Shown here one piece after another: positions 1 through 7,591 of a stretch of DNA of 45,596 bases (position 1 is its first letter; each line of letters begins with the position of its first letter). Made by a program: the position numbers and the translations under genes. The notes under the pieces were generated by a model, which was not told where the DNA came from, ran no database searches, and saw nothing but the letters and a program-made list of their open reading frames with translations. Where the stretch lies: assembly GCA_037129695.1 (NCBI GenBank), contig JBAXUL010000023.1, positions 1 through 45,596 of the forward strand, in the 5' to 3' direction. This stretch comes from CAINVV01 sp037129695 (GTDB lineage: Bacteria > Bacteroidota > Bacteroidia > Bacteroidales > Prolixibacteraceae).

Positions 1-142
1 CCGGAATGGACTCAAATTGTATATTTTATATCACCACTATTCTGAAAAGACATCACTGAAACATCACCAACTATGGAATTACTAAATTTTTATCGTCTCC
101 CCTAACCCTGCTTCATCCTCTCCAGAATCTGGCAGCACTTAA

Positions 143-181
143 GTCGCAGGTCTCTTAGTCTCTCAGTCCCTAAGTCATTCT
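143..181. repeat. short tandem repeat, period about 8 bp
   Basis: Consecutive units of the form GTCTCTNA (GTCTCTTA, GTCTCTCA, GTCCCTAA, then GTCATTCT) abut the stop codon of the HAD gene. A related run occurs near 7500-7530, downstream of nadE. The function is unknown. The rest of 1-180 shows no gene. Confidence 0.55.
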
Positions 182-903
182 CATAGTATATCAAGCAATT
201 GCTCCAAATGCGTAATCACCCTGGTAGTTGTCTTCCGCGATGCGTTCGCATTAAGTTCATCCTGAGGAGGCAACTTCCCGGGCTCGGGGCAATAATATAC
301 CTGATCCATTCCGAACTGCATGGCGCCGACAATATCCGCATCCCAGGAATCTCCGATCATCAGGCTCTTTCCTTTGGGGGCGTTCATTGATTTAACCGCA
401 TGCTCAAATATCAGCCTGTTTGGTTTCTGGGCCCCTACCTCCTCAGATATAAACATTTTGTCAAAATATTTTTTGAGTCCTGACTGGATCAGCTTGTCCA
501 CCTGTACTTCCCTGAACCCGTTGGTGATGATGGCCATTTTGTATTGATGGTGAAGGTAATCAAGAACGACCACGGCACCCGGAACCAGTTTCAGCTGTTT
601 CGGCATTTCAGCCAGATACGAATCGTTCATGGCATCTCCGATGCCCGGCATCGGAGTGTGGTTCAATTCGAGTGATTCTTCAAACCGCAGTCCCCTGAGT
701 ACATTTTTTGTCATCTTATTTTCCCTGTAAAGGGTCCAAAGACGTTCATTCACTTCCTGGTAAATGATAAAAAAATCATCGTAATCGCCTATCTGGTCTA
801 AAAGCTCCATTTTTTTCAGGGCGTCGTACAAGGCAACATAGGAATTGGCATTGAAATCCCAAAGGGTATTGTCGAGGTCAAAAAAGAGGTGGGTATATTT
901 CAT
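181..903 (-). CDS. yjjG: YjjG-family HAD hydrolase (noncanonical pyrimidine nucleotidase)
   Basis: This 240-residue cytosolic HAD-superfamily phosphatase starts with the nucleophile motif DLDNTLWDF (about residues 9-17). It has the motif II threonine in IITNGF (about 124-129), a lysine in GAQKPN, and the metal-binding acidic motif GDSWDADI near 184-191. YjjG enzymes dephosphorylate nucleoside 5'-monophosphates, preferring noncanonical pyrimidines, and so help to clean the nucleotide pool. Length and motif order fit the family. It lies downstream of a broken transposase on the same strand, so its own promoter probably lies in the short gap at 904-948. Substrate specificity cannot be read from the sequence. 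The HAD assignment is secure and the YjjG subgroup is likely. Confidence 0.85.
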   Translation of the reverse strand: MKYTHLFFDLDNTLWDFNANSYVALYDALKKMELLDQIGDYDDFFIIYQEVNERLWTLYRENKMTKNVLRGLRFEESLELNHTPMPGIGDAMNDSYLAEMPKQLKLVPGAVVVLDYLHHQYKMAIITNGFREVQVDKLIQSGLKKYFDKMFISEEVGAQKPNRLIFEHAVKSMNAPKGKSLMIGDSWDADIVGAMQFGMDQVYYCPEPGKLPPQDELNANASRKTTTRVITHLEQLLDIL

Positions 904-948
904 TAATTGTTGTAGTAAAATTATGAAAGAATAGGTTATAACATTGTT

Positions 949-1402
949 TTAGTCCCATACATATCGCTCATCAAAATCAATTTTGTATTTTTCAAGAAAC
1001 CCCCTGAACTCATCTTGAAAAGTTCTTTGTCTATGGTGCGCTTCCTGATTGCTGATATATCTAATAACTACCTCTATTTCAGAAGGATTAACTGAGAATA
1101 TCCCGTAACCGTCCTGCCAGTAAAAATTGGAATAGGCTTCTCCTTTCGTTTTGATCCATTTTGAAGATTGTTTTTTTACCTCTTCCAACAATTTCATTTG
1201 AGCAATTTTTCTGGATAAAAGACAAAGGATGTGCACGTGGTCTTGATGACCTCCAACAATTACAGGATTGCATTCCAAACCCCCTGCAAATTCCACCCAG
1301 GTATTCAAAAAGTGAAGTTTTGATGGTTTCATCAATTAGAGATTGCCTGTACTTGGTGCTGAATGTAATGTGGACATAGACTTTAGACAGTGATTGTGGC
1401 AT
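949..1402 (-). pseudogene. IS200-like / REP-associated Y1 transposase, frameshifted
   Basis: Two overlapping reading frames together encode one Y1 transposase of about 150 residues. The first frame (from the ATG at 1402) gives the N terminus MPQSLSKVYVHITFSTK. The second gives ECNPVIVGG, the HUH motif in DHVHIL, the probable catalytic tyrosine in VVIRYISNQ, and a C terminus ending DERYVWD. The frames join cleanly if one C is removed from the five-C run at 1280-1284 (+ strand), which restores a 453-nt gene. Such enzymes cut single-stranded DNA at hairpins. It is either a single-base indel pseudogene or a sequencing error; a programmed frameshift is less likely. Palindromes lie just upstream at 1417-1591, as is usual for RAYT genes. 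Confidence 0.8.
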
Positions 1403-1416
1403 ACTTTTATGCTTAT

Positions 1417-1591
1417 GCCCTTTCAGGGCGATTATTCATTATTCCCTCTTTCAAAAGGGCGATGCCCTGTGTTGATGCATCTGCCCATTCAGGGCTAATA
1501 TCTGTCTCCACCCTGAATGGGTGATAGCAATACCAAGGGGCAACGCCCCTTGCTGATTGAAATGGAGATAAATCCATAGCCCTGAAAGGGC
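1417..1591. repeat. cluster of REP-like palindromes beside the Y1 transposase
   Basis: Several small hairpins crowd this intergenic stretch. GCCCTTTCAGGGC (1417-1429) and its exact reverse complement GCCCTGAAAGGGC (1579-1591) sit at the two ends. AGGGC-GAT-GCCCT lies at 1456-1468, and a 7-bp stem AAGGGGC-AAC-GCCCCTT lies at 1535-1551. GCCCATTCAGGGC (from 1483) and CCCTGAATGGG (from 1511) form a further inverted pair. Palindromes next to a Y1 transposase are the known signature of REP/RAYT systems. No open gene is seen here. Confidence 0.65.
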
Positions 1592-1613
1592 GAAAGCAGA
1601 AAATTCGAATTTC

Positions 1614-2315
1614 TTATTCTTCCTCTTCATCGCCTCTTTTCTCTGCACCTTTTCCTTCCACAACAATGACAATCTCCCCCTTGACCGTTTTGGATTTGAA
1701 ATGCGCCAGTGCTTCCGCAACGGTTCCTCGAAAATTCTCCTCAAACATTTTAGTGAGTTCGCGCGAGACTGAGACCTTCCGGTCTACTCCAAAATATTCA
1801 GCAAACTGTTCCAGTGCCTTCACCAGCCGATAGGGCGATTCGTAAAAAATCATGGTTCTGGTTTCATGGACCAACTCTGTCAGTTTTTTCTGCCTGCCCT
1901 TTTTCTGCGGAAGAAAACCTTCAAAGCAAAAACGATCGCTCGGAAACCCCGAATTGACCAATGCCGGGACAAATGCCGTTGCACCGGGAAGACATTCCAC
2001 TTCCACTCCCTTCTCGAGACAGGTCCTCACCAGTAAAAAACCAGGGTCTGAAATGGAGGGGGTGCCGGCATCCGAAATAAGCGCAATGGAATCCCCGCCC
2101 AATATCTGATCCGCAATTCTTTCGACCATCTTGTGCTCATTGAACTTGTGGTGCGATGAAAGTTTGGTGGCTATCTCATAATGCCGCATCAGGAAAGAGG
2201 AAGTCCGGGTGTCTTCTGCCAAAATAAGGTCAACCTCCTTTAAAATTCGAACTGCCCTGAAAGTCATGTCTTCGAGGTTGCCGATCGGGGTTGGTACCAG
2301 GTACAATTTGCTCAT
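1614..2315 (-). CDS. rsmI: 16S rRNA (cytidine1402-2'-O)-methyltransferase RsmI
   Basis: This 233-residue protein transfers a methyl group from S-adenosylmethionine to the ribose 2'-OH of C1402 in the decoding centre of 16S rRNA. It opens with LYLVPTPIGNLEDMTFRAVRIL and AEDTRTS, the hallmark N terminus of RsmI. It then has LISDAGTPSISDPG (about 80-93), the SAM-binding tetrapyrrole-methylase motif, and FYESPYRL near 157. At 233 residues it is shorter than E. coli RsmI and lacks the C-terminal extension, which is common in Bacteroidota. The charged tail KGAEKRGDEEEE may be disordered. A heptamer repeat lies immediately upstream of its start. Confidence 0.93.
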   Translation of the reverse strand: MSKLYLVPTPIGNLEDMTFRAVRILKEVDLILAEDTRTSSFLMRHYEIATKLSSHHKFNEHKMVERIADQILGGDSIALISDAGTPSISDPGFLLVRTCLEKGVEVECLPGATAFVPALVNSGFPSDRFCFEGFLPQKKGRQKKLTELVHETRTMIFYESPYRLVKALEQFAEYFGVDRKVSVSRELTKMFEENFRGTVAEALAHFKSKTVKGEIVIVVEGKGAEKRGDEEEE

Positions 2316-2319
2316 GATA

Positions 2320-2354
2320 GTTGAAAGTTGAGAATTGAAAGTTGAAAGTTAAAG
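2320..2354. repeat. heptamer tandem repeat (GTTGAAA-type, 5 units)
   Basis: Five consecutive 7-bp units of GTTGAAA type (variants GTTGAGA, ATTGAAA, GTTAAAG) begin 5 bp upstream of the rsmI start. It is one of several heptamer arrays found at gene junctions in this window. A degenerate second run (CATTTGC, CTTTTGC, CTTTTAC) follows at 2391-2411. Confidence 0.75.
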
Positions 2355-2419
2355 ATATAAGTAGCGCATATAATCAATGTAGCGTCTTCACATTTGCCTT
2401 TTGCCTTTTACTTTTGCCT

Positions 2420-3115
2420 TTATTCACTGAATCTCCGTTTTACCAGTTGCACAAATCGCTCGGAGGCCTCACTCTTATTCCATTTAAAATTGGCTTTCAG
2501 ATAGTCGACCGCTTCCTTGATGTTGGCCAGCCTGTCAAGCGCCGCAACCGCTTCGTCCAGTCTCGATTTATCATTGTTGAAAAGTTCACGCTGAAAAAGA
2601 TAACGGTCATTCAGGCTAAGCCCTTCTTTCAAACTCTTCAGAGGCTCTATTTTAAAATACTGGGTGTAGGCAGAAGGATCCTCAGGCAGCGCTGCACGAA
2701 CGACGGAGGGTTCAGGGGAGGGAGCTTCAAAAATGACTGAGGGACTAGGAGACTGTGGGACGGAGGGAGCTGCAGAAATGTCGGAGGGAAAAGGAGACGG
2801 ATCTTCAGAAACGACTGGGGGACTCGGGGACTCGGGGACGGAGGGAGCTTCAAAAACGACTGAGGGTTCAGGGGATGGAGGGACGGAGGCTGCCTGCTCC
2901 TCTACAACTGGTTCCGGAGATGCCGGAATTTCAGTTTCCTGTACCGGAATCTGATTCAAAAGCATTTCAAACTCCTTCACGACTATCTTAGAACGGGTAA
3001 TAGCAAGTTCTACCTCTTCCCTGGAAAGGGAAATGTCGCTGATCATACCCGTAGCCAGCTCTTCAAGCAACGTTAGTTCGTCCTTGATTACTTTCAGCCA
3101 TATCTTTTTATCCAT
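2420..3115 (-). CDS. conserved Bacteroidota hypothetical protein with Pro/Ser-rich repeat linker
   Basis: This 231-residue protein has no signal peptide or membrane helix. Residues 1-52 look helical and acidic. Residues about 55-145 are a low-complexity linker built from recurring PSPEPSVV, PSVPESPSP and SVIFEAPSP blocks. Residues about 150-231 form a helical C-terminal domain containing LSLNDRYLFQRELFNND and a terminal KWNKSEASERFVQLVKRRF. From memory this C-terminal pattern recurs in small uncharacterised Bacteroidota proteins; no function is known to me. The linker DNA (about 2690-2900) is a G-rich minisatellite on the + strand. It could tether two domains or bind SH3-like or WW-like partners, but that is speculation. 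Confidence 0.7.
   Translation of the reverse strand: MDKKIWLKVIKDELTLLEELATGMISDISLSREEVELAITRSKIVVKEFEMLLNQIPVQETEIPASPEPVVEEQAASVPPSPEPSVVFEAPSVPESPSPPVVSEDPSPFPSDISAAPSVPQSPSPSVIFEAPSPEPSVVRAALPEDPSAYTQYFKIEPLKSLKEGLSLNDRYLFQRELFNNDKSRLDEAVAALDRLANIKEAVDYLKANFKWNKSEASERFVQLVKRRFSE
2690..2900. repeat. in-frame minisatellite encoding the Pro/Ser-rich linker
   Basis: On the + strand the segment repeats short units such as GACTGAGGG, GACTCGGG and GACGGAGGGAGC with imperfect spacing; two GGGACTCG units are nearly adjacent at about 2819-2835. All copies keep the minus-strand reading frame open. Copy number would be expected to vary between strains. Confidence 0.6.
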
Positions 3116-3123
3116 CTGATTTA

Positions 3124-3221
3124 ATTAAAAGTGAAAAGTGAAAAATCAGGAACGAGTGTAAGTTTATACCAGCTTAAAGTGAAAAAGGGAGTTCCTTCAT
3201 TTTTCACTTTTCATTTTTAAT
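3124..3221. repeat. 23-bp inverted repeat made of heptamer units
   Basis: The left arm 3124-3146 (starting ATTAAAAGTGAAAAGTG) and the right arm 3199-3221 are reverse complements with one mismatch. They are separated by 52 bp. Each arm is itself a run of 7-bp units (GTGAAAA / TTTTTCA), and the right run continues to about 3233. The pair sits between the divergent hypothetical gene and tdk and could form a cruciform or an RNA hairpin. A closely related hairpin occurs at 16286-16326. Confidence 0.7.
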
Positions 3222-3280
3222 TTTTCACTTATTTTCGGTAAAAATACAAATTTAACCTCACCTCTCCTCTTCATTGATGA

Positions 3281-3309
3281 TTGAAAGAAGCAGAAAAAAA
3301 CTATTTTTG
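3281..3309 (+). promoter_or_regulatory. predicted Bacteroidota promoter of tdk (leaderless)
   Basis: TTG at 3281-3283, an 18-bp spacer and TATTTTTG at 3302-3309 match the Bacteroidota -33/-7 pattern (TTG / TAnnTTTG). If the last G is about position -4, transcription would start within a base or so of the ATG at 3314, giving a leaderless mRNA. Confidence 0.5.
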
Positions 3310-3313
3310 AACT

Positions 3314-3895
3314 ATGTTTATCGAGAGTAATTTAAATAACGGCCGCAAGCGGGGATGCATAGAAGTCATCGTCGGATCCATGTTTTCAGGAAAGACTGAA
3401 GAGCTGATCAGAAGGCTCAGAAGAGCGGAGATTGCCAAACAACGCGTCGAAATCTTCAAGCCTGCCATCGACACCCGTTATTCCACCTCAGAAGTGGTTT
3501 CACACAATGAGAACTCGATCAGGTCTACCGCCATCGACAATTCATCAACTATCCTGCTGCTTTCGGGAAATATTGATGTCATCGGAATTGACGAAGCCCA
3601 ATTCTTCGATGAAAATCTGGTCGAAGTTTGCAATCAACTGGCCAATATGGGAATCAGGGTCATTGTTGCCGGACTTGACATGGATTTTCGGGGTGCTCCG
3701 TTTGGACCGATGCCCGGATTGATGGCATGCGCCGAATTTGTCACCAAGGTACATGCTGTTTGTATGCGCTGCGGACACATTGCCCATTTTAGTCACAGAC
3801 TTTCGGACGCCGAAAAACTGGTGATGCTGGGTGAAAAAGACAGCTACGAACCGCTGTGCCGCGAGTGCTATCGGGTCATACACCAAAAAACATGA
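3314..3895 (+). CDS. tdk: thymidine kinase (type II)
   Basis: This 193-residue cytosolic enzyme phosphorylates thymidine to dTMP in the salvage pathway. It carries the Walker A motif GSMFSGKTEELIRR (about residues 22-35), DEAQFF (Walker B, about 93-98), the thymidine-lid region and the structural zinc site CMRCGHIAHFSHR ... LCRECY near 153-189. Length and motifs match intact type II thymidine kinases. The ATG at 3314 is kept because family members share the MF-E-N ... RGxIEVI N terminus. The gene overlaps murF-alr by 4 nt (ATGA), so the two are co-transcribed. Confidence 0.95.
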   Translation: MFIESNLNNGRKRGCIEVIVGSMFSGKTEELIRRLRRAEIAKQRVEIFKPAIDTRYSTSEVVSHNENSIRSTAIDNSSTILLLSGNIDVIGIDEAQFFDENLVEVCNQLANMGIRVIVAGLDMDFRGAPFGPMPGLMACAEFVTKVHAVCMRCGHIAHFSHRLSDAEKLVMLGEKDSYEPLCRECYRVIHQKT

Positions 3896-6378
3896 CCGCC
3901 TATACCCTTACAGGAATCTCGGCAATCGTTCATGGCCGGCTGATTCAGTATGGAACTTCGTCTGACCTTACCATCCGTTATCTCTCTTTCGACAGCCGAA
4001 CCATCCTCTCCGGAAAGGAAACGCTTTTCTTTGCGCTGAAAAACGAAAGAAACGACGGACACCATTATATTACTGACTCACAACGAAAGGAGGTTGGGGC
4101 ATTTGTGGTGGAACAACTTCCGGCAAATAAGAATGCTGATACACCGGTTTCCTATATCCTGGTTAACAATACTCTGGAAGCCTTGCAGCAACTTGCCGCC
4201 CATCACAGGCGACAATTCAGCTATCCGGTTACAGCCATCACCGGCAGCAATGGCAAAACACAGGTAAAGGAGTGGCTGGCTGAAATACTTGGCATCAGGT
4301 TTCATGTGGTCAGAAGTCCGCGGAGTTACAATTCGCAAATCGGCAATCCGCTATCTGTCTGGCTGATGGATGACAGTTTTGACCAGGCACTCTTTGAAGC
4401 CGGAATATCCAGACCGGGAGAGATGGCGAAACTGGAGGTAATCCTTCATCCTGATCACGGTATTTTTACCCACCTGGGGAATGCCCATCTTGAAAACTTT
4501 TCGTCCACGGAAGAACTTGTCAACGAAAAAATCAAACTTTTCCTCAACTGCAGCCTGATCGTCTACTGTCAGGATTTCGAATCTGTTCACAAGGCGCTTT
4601 CGGAGGCTTCCTTCAACCATCATCCCCGGTTTTTCCGCTGGTCGGCTACCGGCGAAGCCGACCTGCAATTGCTGTCGAAGGAAACCAGCGGACAGTCGAC
4701 CATCATCCGGGCAAAATTTAACGGGCAAATCCTGAAACTTCAGATCCCGTTCACCGACGCAGCACACATCGAAAACGCAATCCACTGCTGGGCATATTTG
4801 CTTGCAACCGGGTTCGAACCAGGCAGTTTCGAAAGGAATTTCCTGCATCTTTCGACAGTCTCCATGCGACTTGAAATCAAGAAGGGACTGAACGGATGTT
4901 CCATCATCGATGACAGTTACAATTCAGATACCGCCTCTCTGATCAATGCCCTGGACTTTCTCGAGCAGCAGAACAATGCCCGCAGTCTTAAAAGCACACT
5001 TATCCTATCGGACATTCTTCAATCTGGAAAAAATCCGGAAGTACTCTACCGGGAAGTATCCGAATACATCAGATTGCGCAATATCCGGTGTCTCATCGGC
5101 ATTGGATCTGAAATAAGCCGTTACCGCGATCTTTTCAGTGTACCCGAGAAGCGTTTCTTTCCGGACACGGACGCATTCCTTCTGCAGTTCCGTGAATCCG
5201 GTCACCGGAACGAACTTATCCTCCTCAAAGGCGCCAGAAGTTTCAGATTCGACAGGATCTCCTCACTGCTTCAGGAGAAAAAGCACCAGACCGTGATGGA
5301 AATCGATCTTGGAGCGATGGTCTACAACCTCAACCATTACCGCCTGCAGCTAAAGCCCTCCACCAAACTGATGGCCATGGTGAAGGCTTTCTCGTACGGA
5401 ACAGGATCGGTTGAAGTGGCAAAAATCCTTCAGTACCGAAGGGTAGACTACCTTGCCGTAGCCATCGCTGACGAAGGTGTCGAATTGCGCAATGCGGGCA
5501 TTGACCTGCCGATCGTGGTGATGAACCCTGAAGAGCACAGTTTCAGCACCATCATTGAAAACCGACTGGAGCCCAACATTTATCGCTTTTCCCTTTTGCG
5601 CAGCTTCGATGAGGCTTTGCGAAAAAGTGCGGTGACCCGTTTCCCTGTTCACATCAAACTGGACACCGGTATGAAAAGGCTCGGATTTGATTCTGCTGAT
5701 GAAATTAAAGACCTGACCGCTTTTATCAGGGAAAGGGATACTCTTTACATACGGTCGGTTTTCACCCATCTGGCGGTAAGTGAAAATCCTGCCCACGACG
5801 ACTTCACCCGCAGTCAATTTGAACGCTTCAACGACCTGAGTCGGATCATAACGGATGGATTTGATTACAAAATCCTGCTTCACCTCCTCAACTCGGCGGG
5901 GATTGAACGCTTCCCTGAAATGCAGCTCGACATGGTGAGGCTTGGGATCGGATTGTACGGTGCAAGCACCAATCAAAGTGAACAACTGAAAAATGTGGCA
6001 ACGCTTAAATCAACCATCTCACAGATTAAGACCATCCAACCGGGCGATACGGTAGGATACGGCAGAAATTTCAGGGCAGAACACCTTACCAGGATAGCCG
6101 TCATCCCGATAGGATATGCGGACGGTTATAGCAGGAGACTAGGAAATGGTACAGGGAGCGTATTGATCAATGGAAAATCTGCACCGGTTGTGGGTACGGT
6201 CTGCATGGACATGTGCATGGTAGATGTAACGGATATTGATTGCCGGGAAGATGATTCCGTGATCCTCTTCGGCGAAGGCCAACCTGTGACCAAAGTAGCT
6301 CAATGGATGGGAACAATCCCCTATGAGGTCCTCACGACAGTAGGGCAAAGGGTAAAGAGGATTTATTTTGAAGAGTGA
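3892..6378 (+). CDS. murF-alr: bifunctional MurF ligase / alanine racemase
   Basis: This is one 828-residue polypeptide. Residues 1 to about 455 are MurF, which adds D-Ala-D-Ala to the UDP-MurNAc-tripeptide: Mur-ligase ATP loop TGSNGKT at 117-123, central NAHLENF, and IIDDSYNSD near 338. Residues about 465-828 are a fold-type III PLP alanine racemase making D-alanine: PLP lysine in MVKAFSYGTG (K498), the catalytic-tyrosine segment TVGYGRNF, IPIGYADGYSRR and VCMDMCMVDVT. The fusion is a known Bacteroidota arrangement and ties substrate production to its use. The start is the ATG that overlaps the tdk stop; an upstream in-frame ATG inside tdk (3856) is rejected. It converges on the Crp/Fnr gene with only 1 bp between stop codons. 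Confidence 0.95.
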   Translation: MTAYTLTGISAIVHGRLIQYGTSSDLTIRYLSFDSRTILSGKETLFFALKNERNDGHHYITDSQRKEVGAFVVEQLPANKNADTPVSYILVNNTLEALQQLAAHHRRQFSYPVTAITGSNGKTQVKEWLAEILGIRFHVVRSPRSYNSQIGNPLSVWLMDDSFDQALFEAGISRPGEMAKLEVILHPDHGIFTHLGNAHLENFSSTEELVNEKIKLFLNCSLIVYCQDFESVHKALSEASFNHHPRFFRWSATGEADLQLLSKETSGQSTIIRAKFNGQILKLQIPFTDAAHIENAIHCWAYLLATGFEPGSFERNFLHLSTVSMRLEIKKGLNGCSIIDDSYNSDTASLINALDFLEQQNNARSLKSTLILSDILQSGKNPEVLYREVSEYIRLRNIRCLIGIGSEISRYRDLFSVPEKRFFPDTDAFLLQFRESGHRNELILLKGARSFRFDRISSLLQEKKHQTVMEIDLGAMVYNLNHYRLQLKPSTKLMAMVKAFSYGTGSVEVAKILQYRRVDYLAVAIADEGVELRNAGIDLPIVVMNPEEHSFSTIIENRLEPNIYRFSLLRSFDEALRKSAVTRFPVHIKLDTGMKRLGFDSADEIKDLTAFIRERDTLYIRSVFTHLAVSENPAHDDFTRSQFERFNDLSRIITDGFDYKILLHLLNSAGIERFPEMQLDMVRLGIGLYGASTNQSEQLKNVATLKSTISQIKTIQPGDTVGYGRNFRAEHLTRIAVIPIGYADGYSRRLGNGTGSVLINGKSAPVVGTVCMDMCMVDVTDIDCREDDSVILFGEGQPVTKVAQWMGTIPYEVLTTVGQRVKRIYFEE

Positions 6379-6379
6379 T

Positions 6380-7078
6380 TTACCCTTGTTTGCTAATCTT
6401 TTCCAACTTCGATAAGTCTGTAATCTTGATTTTGCGACCATCCATCGAAATAATTTTTTCGCCGGCAAAGGTGGAAAGGGTGCGGATGGCGTTGGAGGCT
6501 GTCATGTTGGAAAGACTGGCAAGATCCTCCCTCGAGAGATATACTTTTAAGGTCTGACCATCATTTTCAAAACCATATTTCTCCCTTAAAAAAAGAATGG
6601 ACTCAGCGAGTCTTCCCCTGATGTGCTTTTGCGTAAGGCTGACAGTTCTGTGATTGGAATGACCCAATTCGAGGGCAAGATCTTTGAGTAATGCCAGGGC
6701 AAAATTGTTGTTCTTCAACAACACATTGTATAATATTTCTGGAATGATGGTTAATATTTCAGAATCTTCAATGGCTATGGCAGTTCCATTGTGGGGTTCT
6801 CCGGCAATCAAAGAGCGGTAACTGATCAGTCCATTTTCGGTGAACATCCTGATAATCTGCTCTCTGCCGCTTATTCCCTCCTTGATTAACTTGACCTTGC
6901 CTTCCATGAGATATTGCATACCTGCGGGAGCGTCGCCTTCCATGAAGATATAATCATTTTTCCGGTAACGCGAGACAGTACCACTTGCCTTAAGCACTAA
7001 CATCTCCTCGGGAGTCAGCAAATTAAATATGCAGTTCTCCCCTCTGAATTGACTCTCAAAACCAAAATTATCGGACAT
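6380..7078 (-). CDS. Crp/Fnr-family transcription regulator
   Basis: This 232-residue protein has an N-terminal cyclic-nucleotide-binding-like beta barrel (about 20-140, with FMEGDAPAGMQYLMEGKVKLIKE typical of the fold) and a C-terminal winged helix. The winged-helix region contains IRGRLAESILFLREKYG and SREDLASLSNMTASNAIRTLSTF, the recognition-helix region. There is no Fnr-type N-terminal cysteine cluster; the cysteine in ENCIFNLL and few others would not make an Fe-S site, so it is not an obvious oxygen sensor. The effector is unknown. A perfect 14-bp palindrome lies 13 bp upstream of the start codon and could be an autoregulatory operator. Confidence 0.88.
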   Translation of the reverse strand: MSDNFGFESQFRGENCIFNLLTPEEMLVLKASGTVSRYRKNDYIFMEGDAPAGMQYLMEGKVKLIKEGISGREQIIRMFTENGLISYRSLIAGEPHNGTAIAIEDSEILTIIPEILYNVLLKNNNFALALLKDLALELGHSNHRTVSLTQKHIRGRLAESILFLREKYGFENDGQTLKVYLSREDLASLSNMTASNAIRTLSTFAGEKIISMDGRKIKITDLSKLEKISKQG

Positions 7079-7091
7079 TGCTCAGAAAAAA

Positions 7092-7105
7092 ATGTTATAT
7101 AACAT
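7092..7105. promoter_or_regulatory. 14-bp perfect palindrome upstream of the Crp/Fnr gene
   Basis: ATGTTATATAACAT is its own reverse complement and sits 14-27 bp before the regulator's ATG. Crp/Fnr proteins bind two-fold symmetric sites, so autoregulation is plausible. The core is AT-rich, so chance occurrence is possible. Confidence 0.4.
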
Positions 7106-7591
7106 CTCAAAAATAAGGAATATTAGTCCAAAATCAAAATTCCGCAAACGATTGCATTAAATATGCAGATATGCTACCGGAAAGTATAGATCACGAAAAT
7201 TAAAAATGGTTTAAATCAGATTATTATTAATAAGTGTAATTGACATTACTAATGCTCAATTGAAAGTAGGTTACCTATAACCTCTAAGTATTTTAATTTC
7301 AAATTTACAGGCATCTGTAATTCTGCAAATTGTGTCACGCAAAGTTCGCAAAGGAAAAATACAGCCATAATTTTTGAACACAACTTCTTACGAGCAGAAA
7401 CAAAAAAATCTGATCAATAATGAATCTGTTCTAAATAGGGCTGTATCACCATGACTTAACCTCCTTATAACCGGTTCAGGGAGAAATTTTTGGAGTTCCT
7501 TTCTCTCAGTCCCCATGTCTCTCCGTCATTTTTCGTCGGGGGAGCTATTTGGGGGAGTTGCATTCCTCCCCGCGGTCAGTCGGGGCTCATT
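7106..7591. other. intergenic region between Crp/Fnr and nadE, no gene seen
   Basis: No credible coding region is present. Two 9-bp units CGCAAAGTT / CGCAAAGGA lie at 7339-7356. The part beside nadE (7500-7585) is G/C-rich and repetitive: GGGGGAG occurs twice (7538-7544, 7551-7557), a 6-bp hairpin GGGGAG ... CTCCCC spans 7552-7571, and CCCCG ... CGGGG spans 7568-7585. These might end nadE transcription, but no T-tract follows on the minus strand. Confidence 0.5.

Noticed and set aside
949..1402. Programmed ribosomal frameshift in the Y1 transposase
   Set aside because: IS200-like enzymes are normally one frame, and a single-base indel in a five-C run explains the break more simply; no slippery heptamer with downstream stimulator was seen.
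4800..4830. tRNA-like GGTTCGAACC motif
   Set aside because: It lies inside murF-alr in a conserved reading frame and no cloverleaf arms surround it.
5350..5985. A 211-codon open frame antisense to the racemase half of murF-alr
   Set aside because: It is the shadow of a conserved gene in another frame, has no recognisable domain, and no promoter or spacing supports it.
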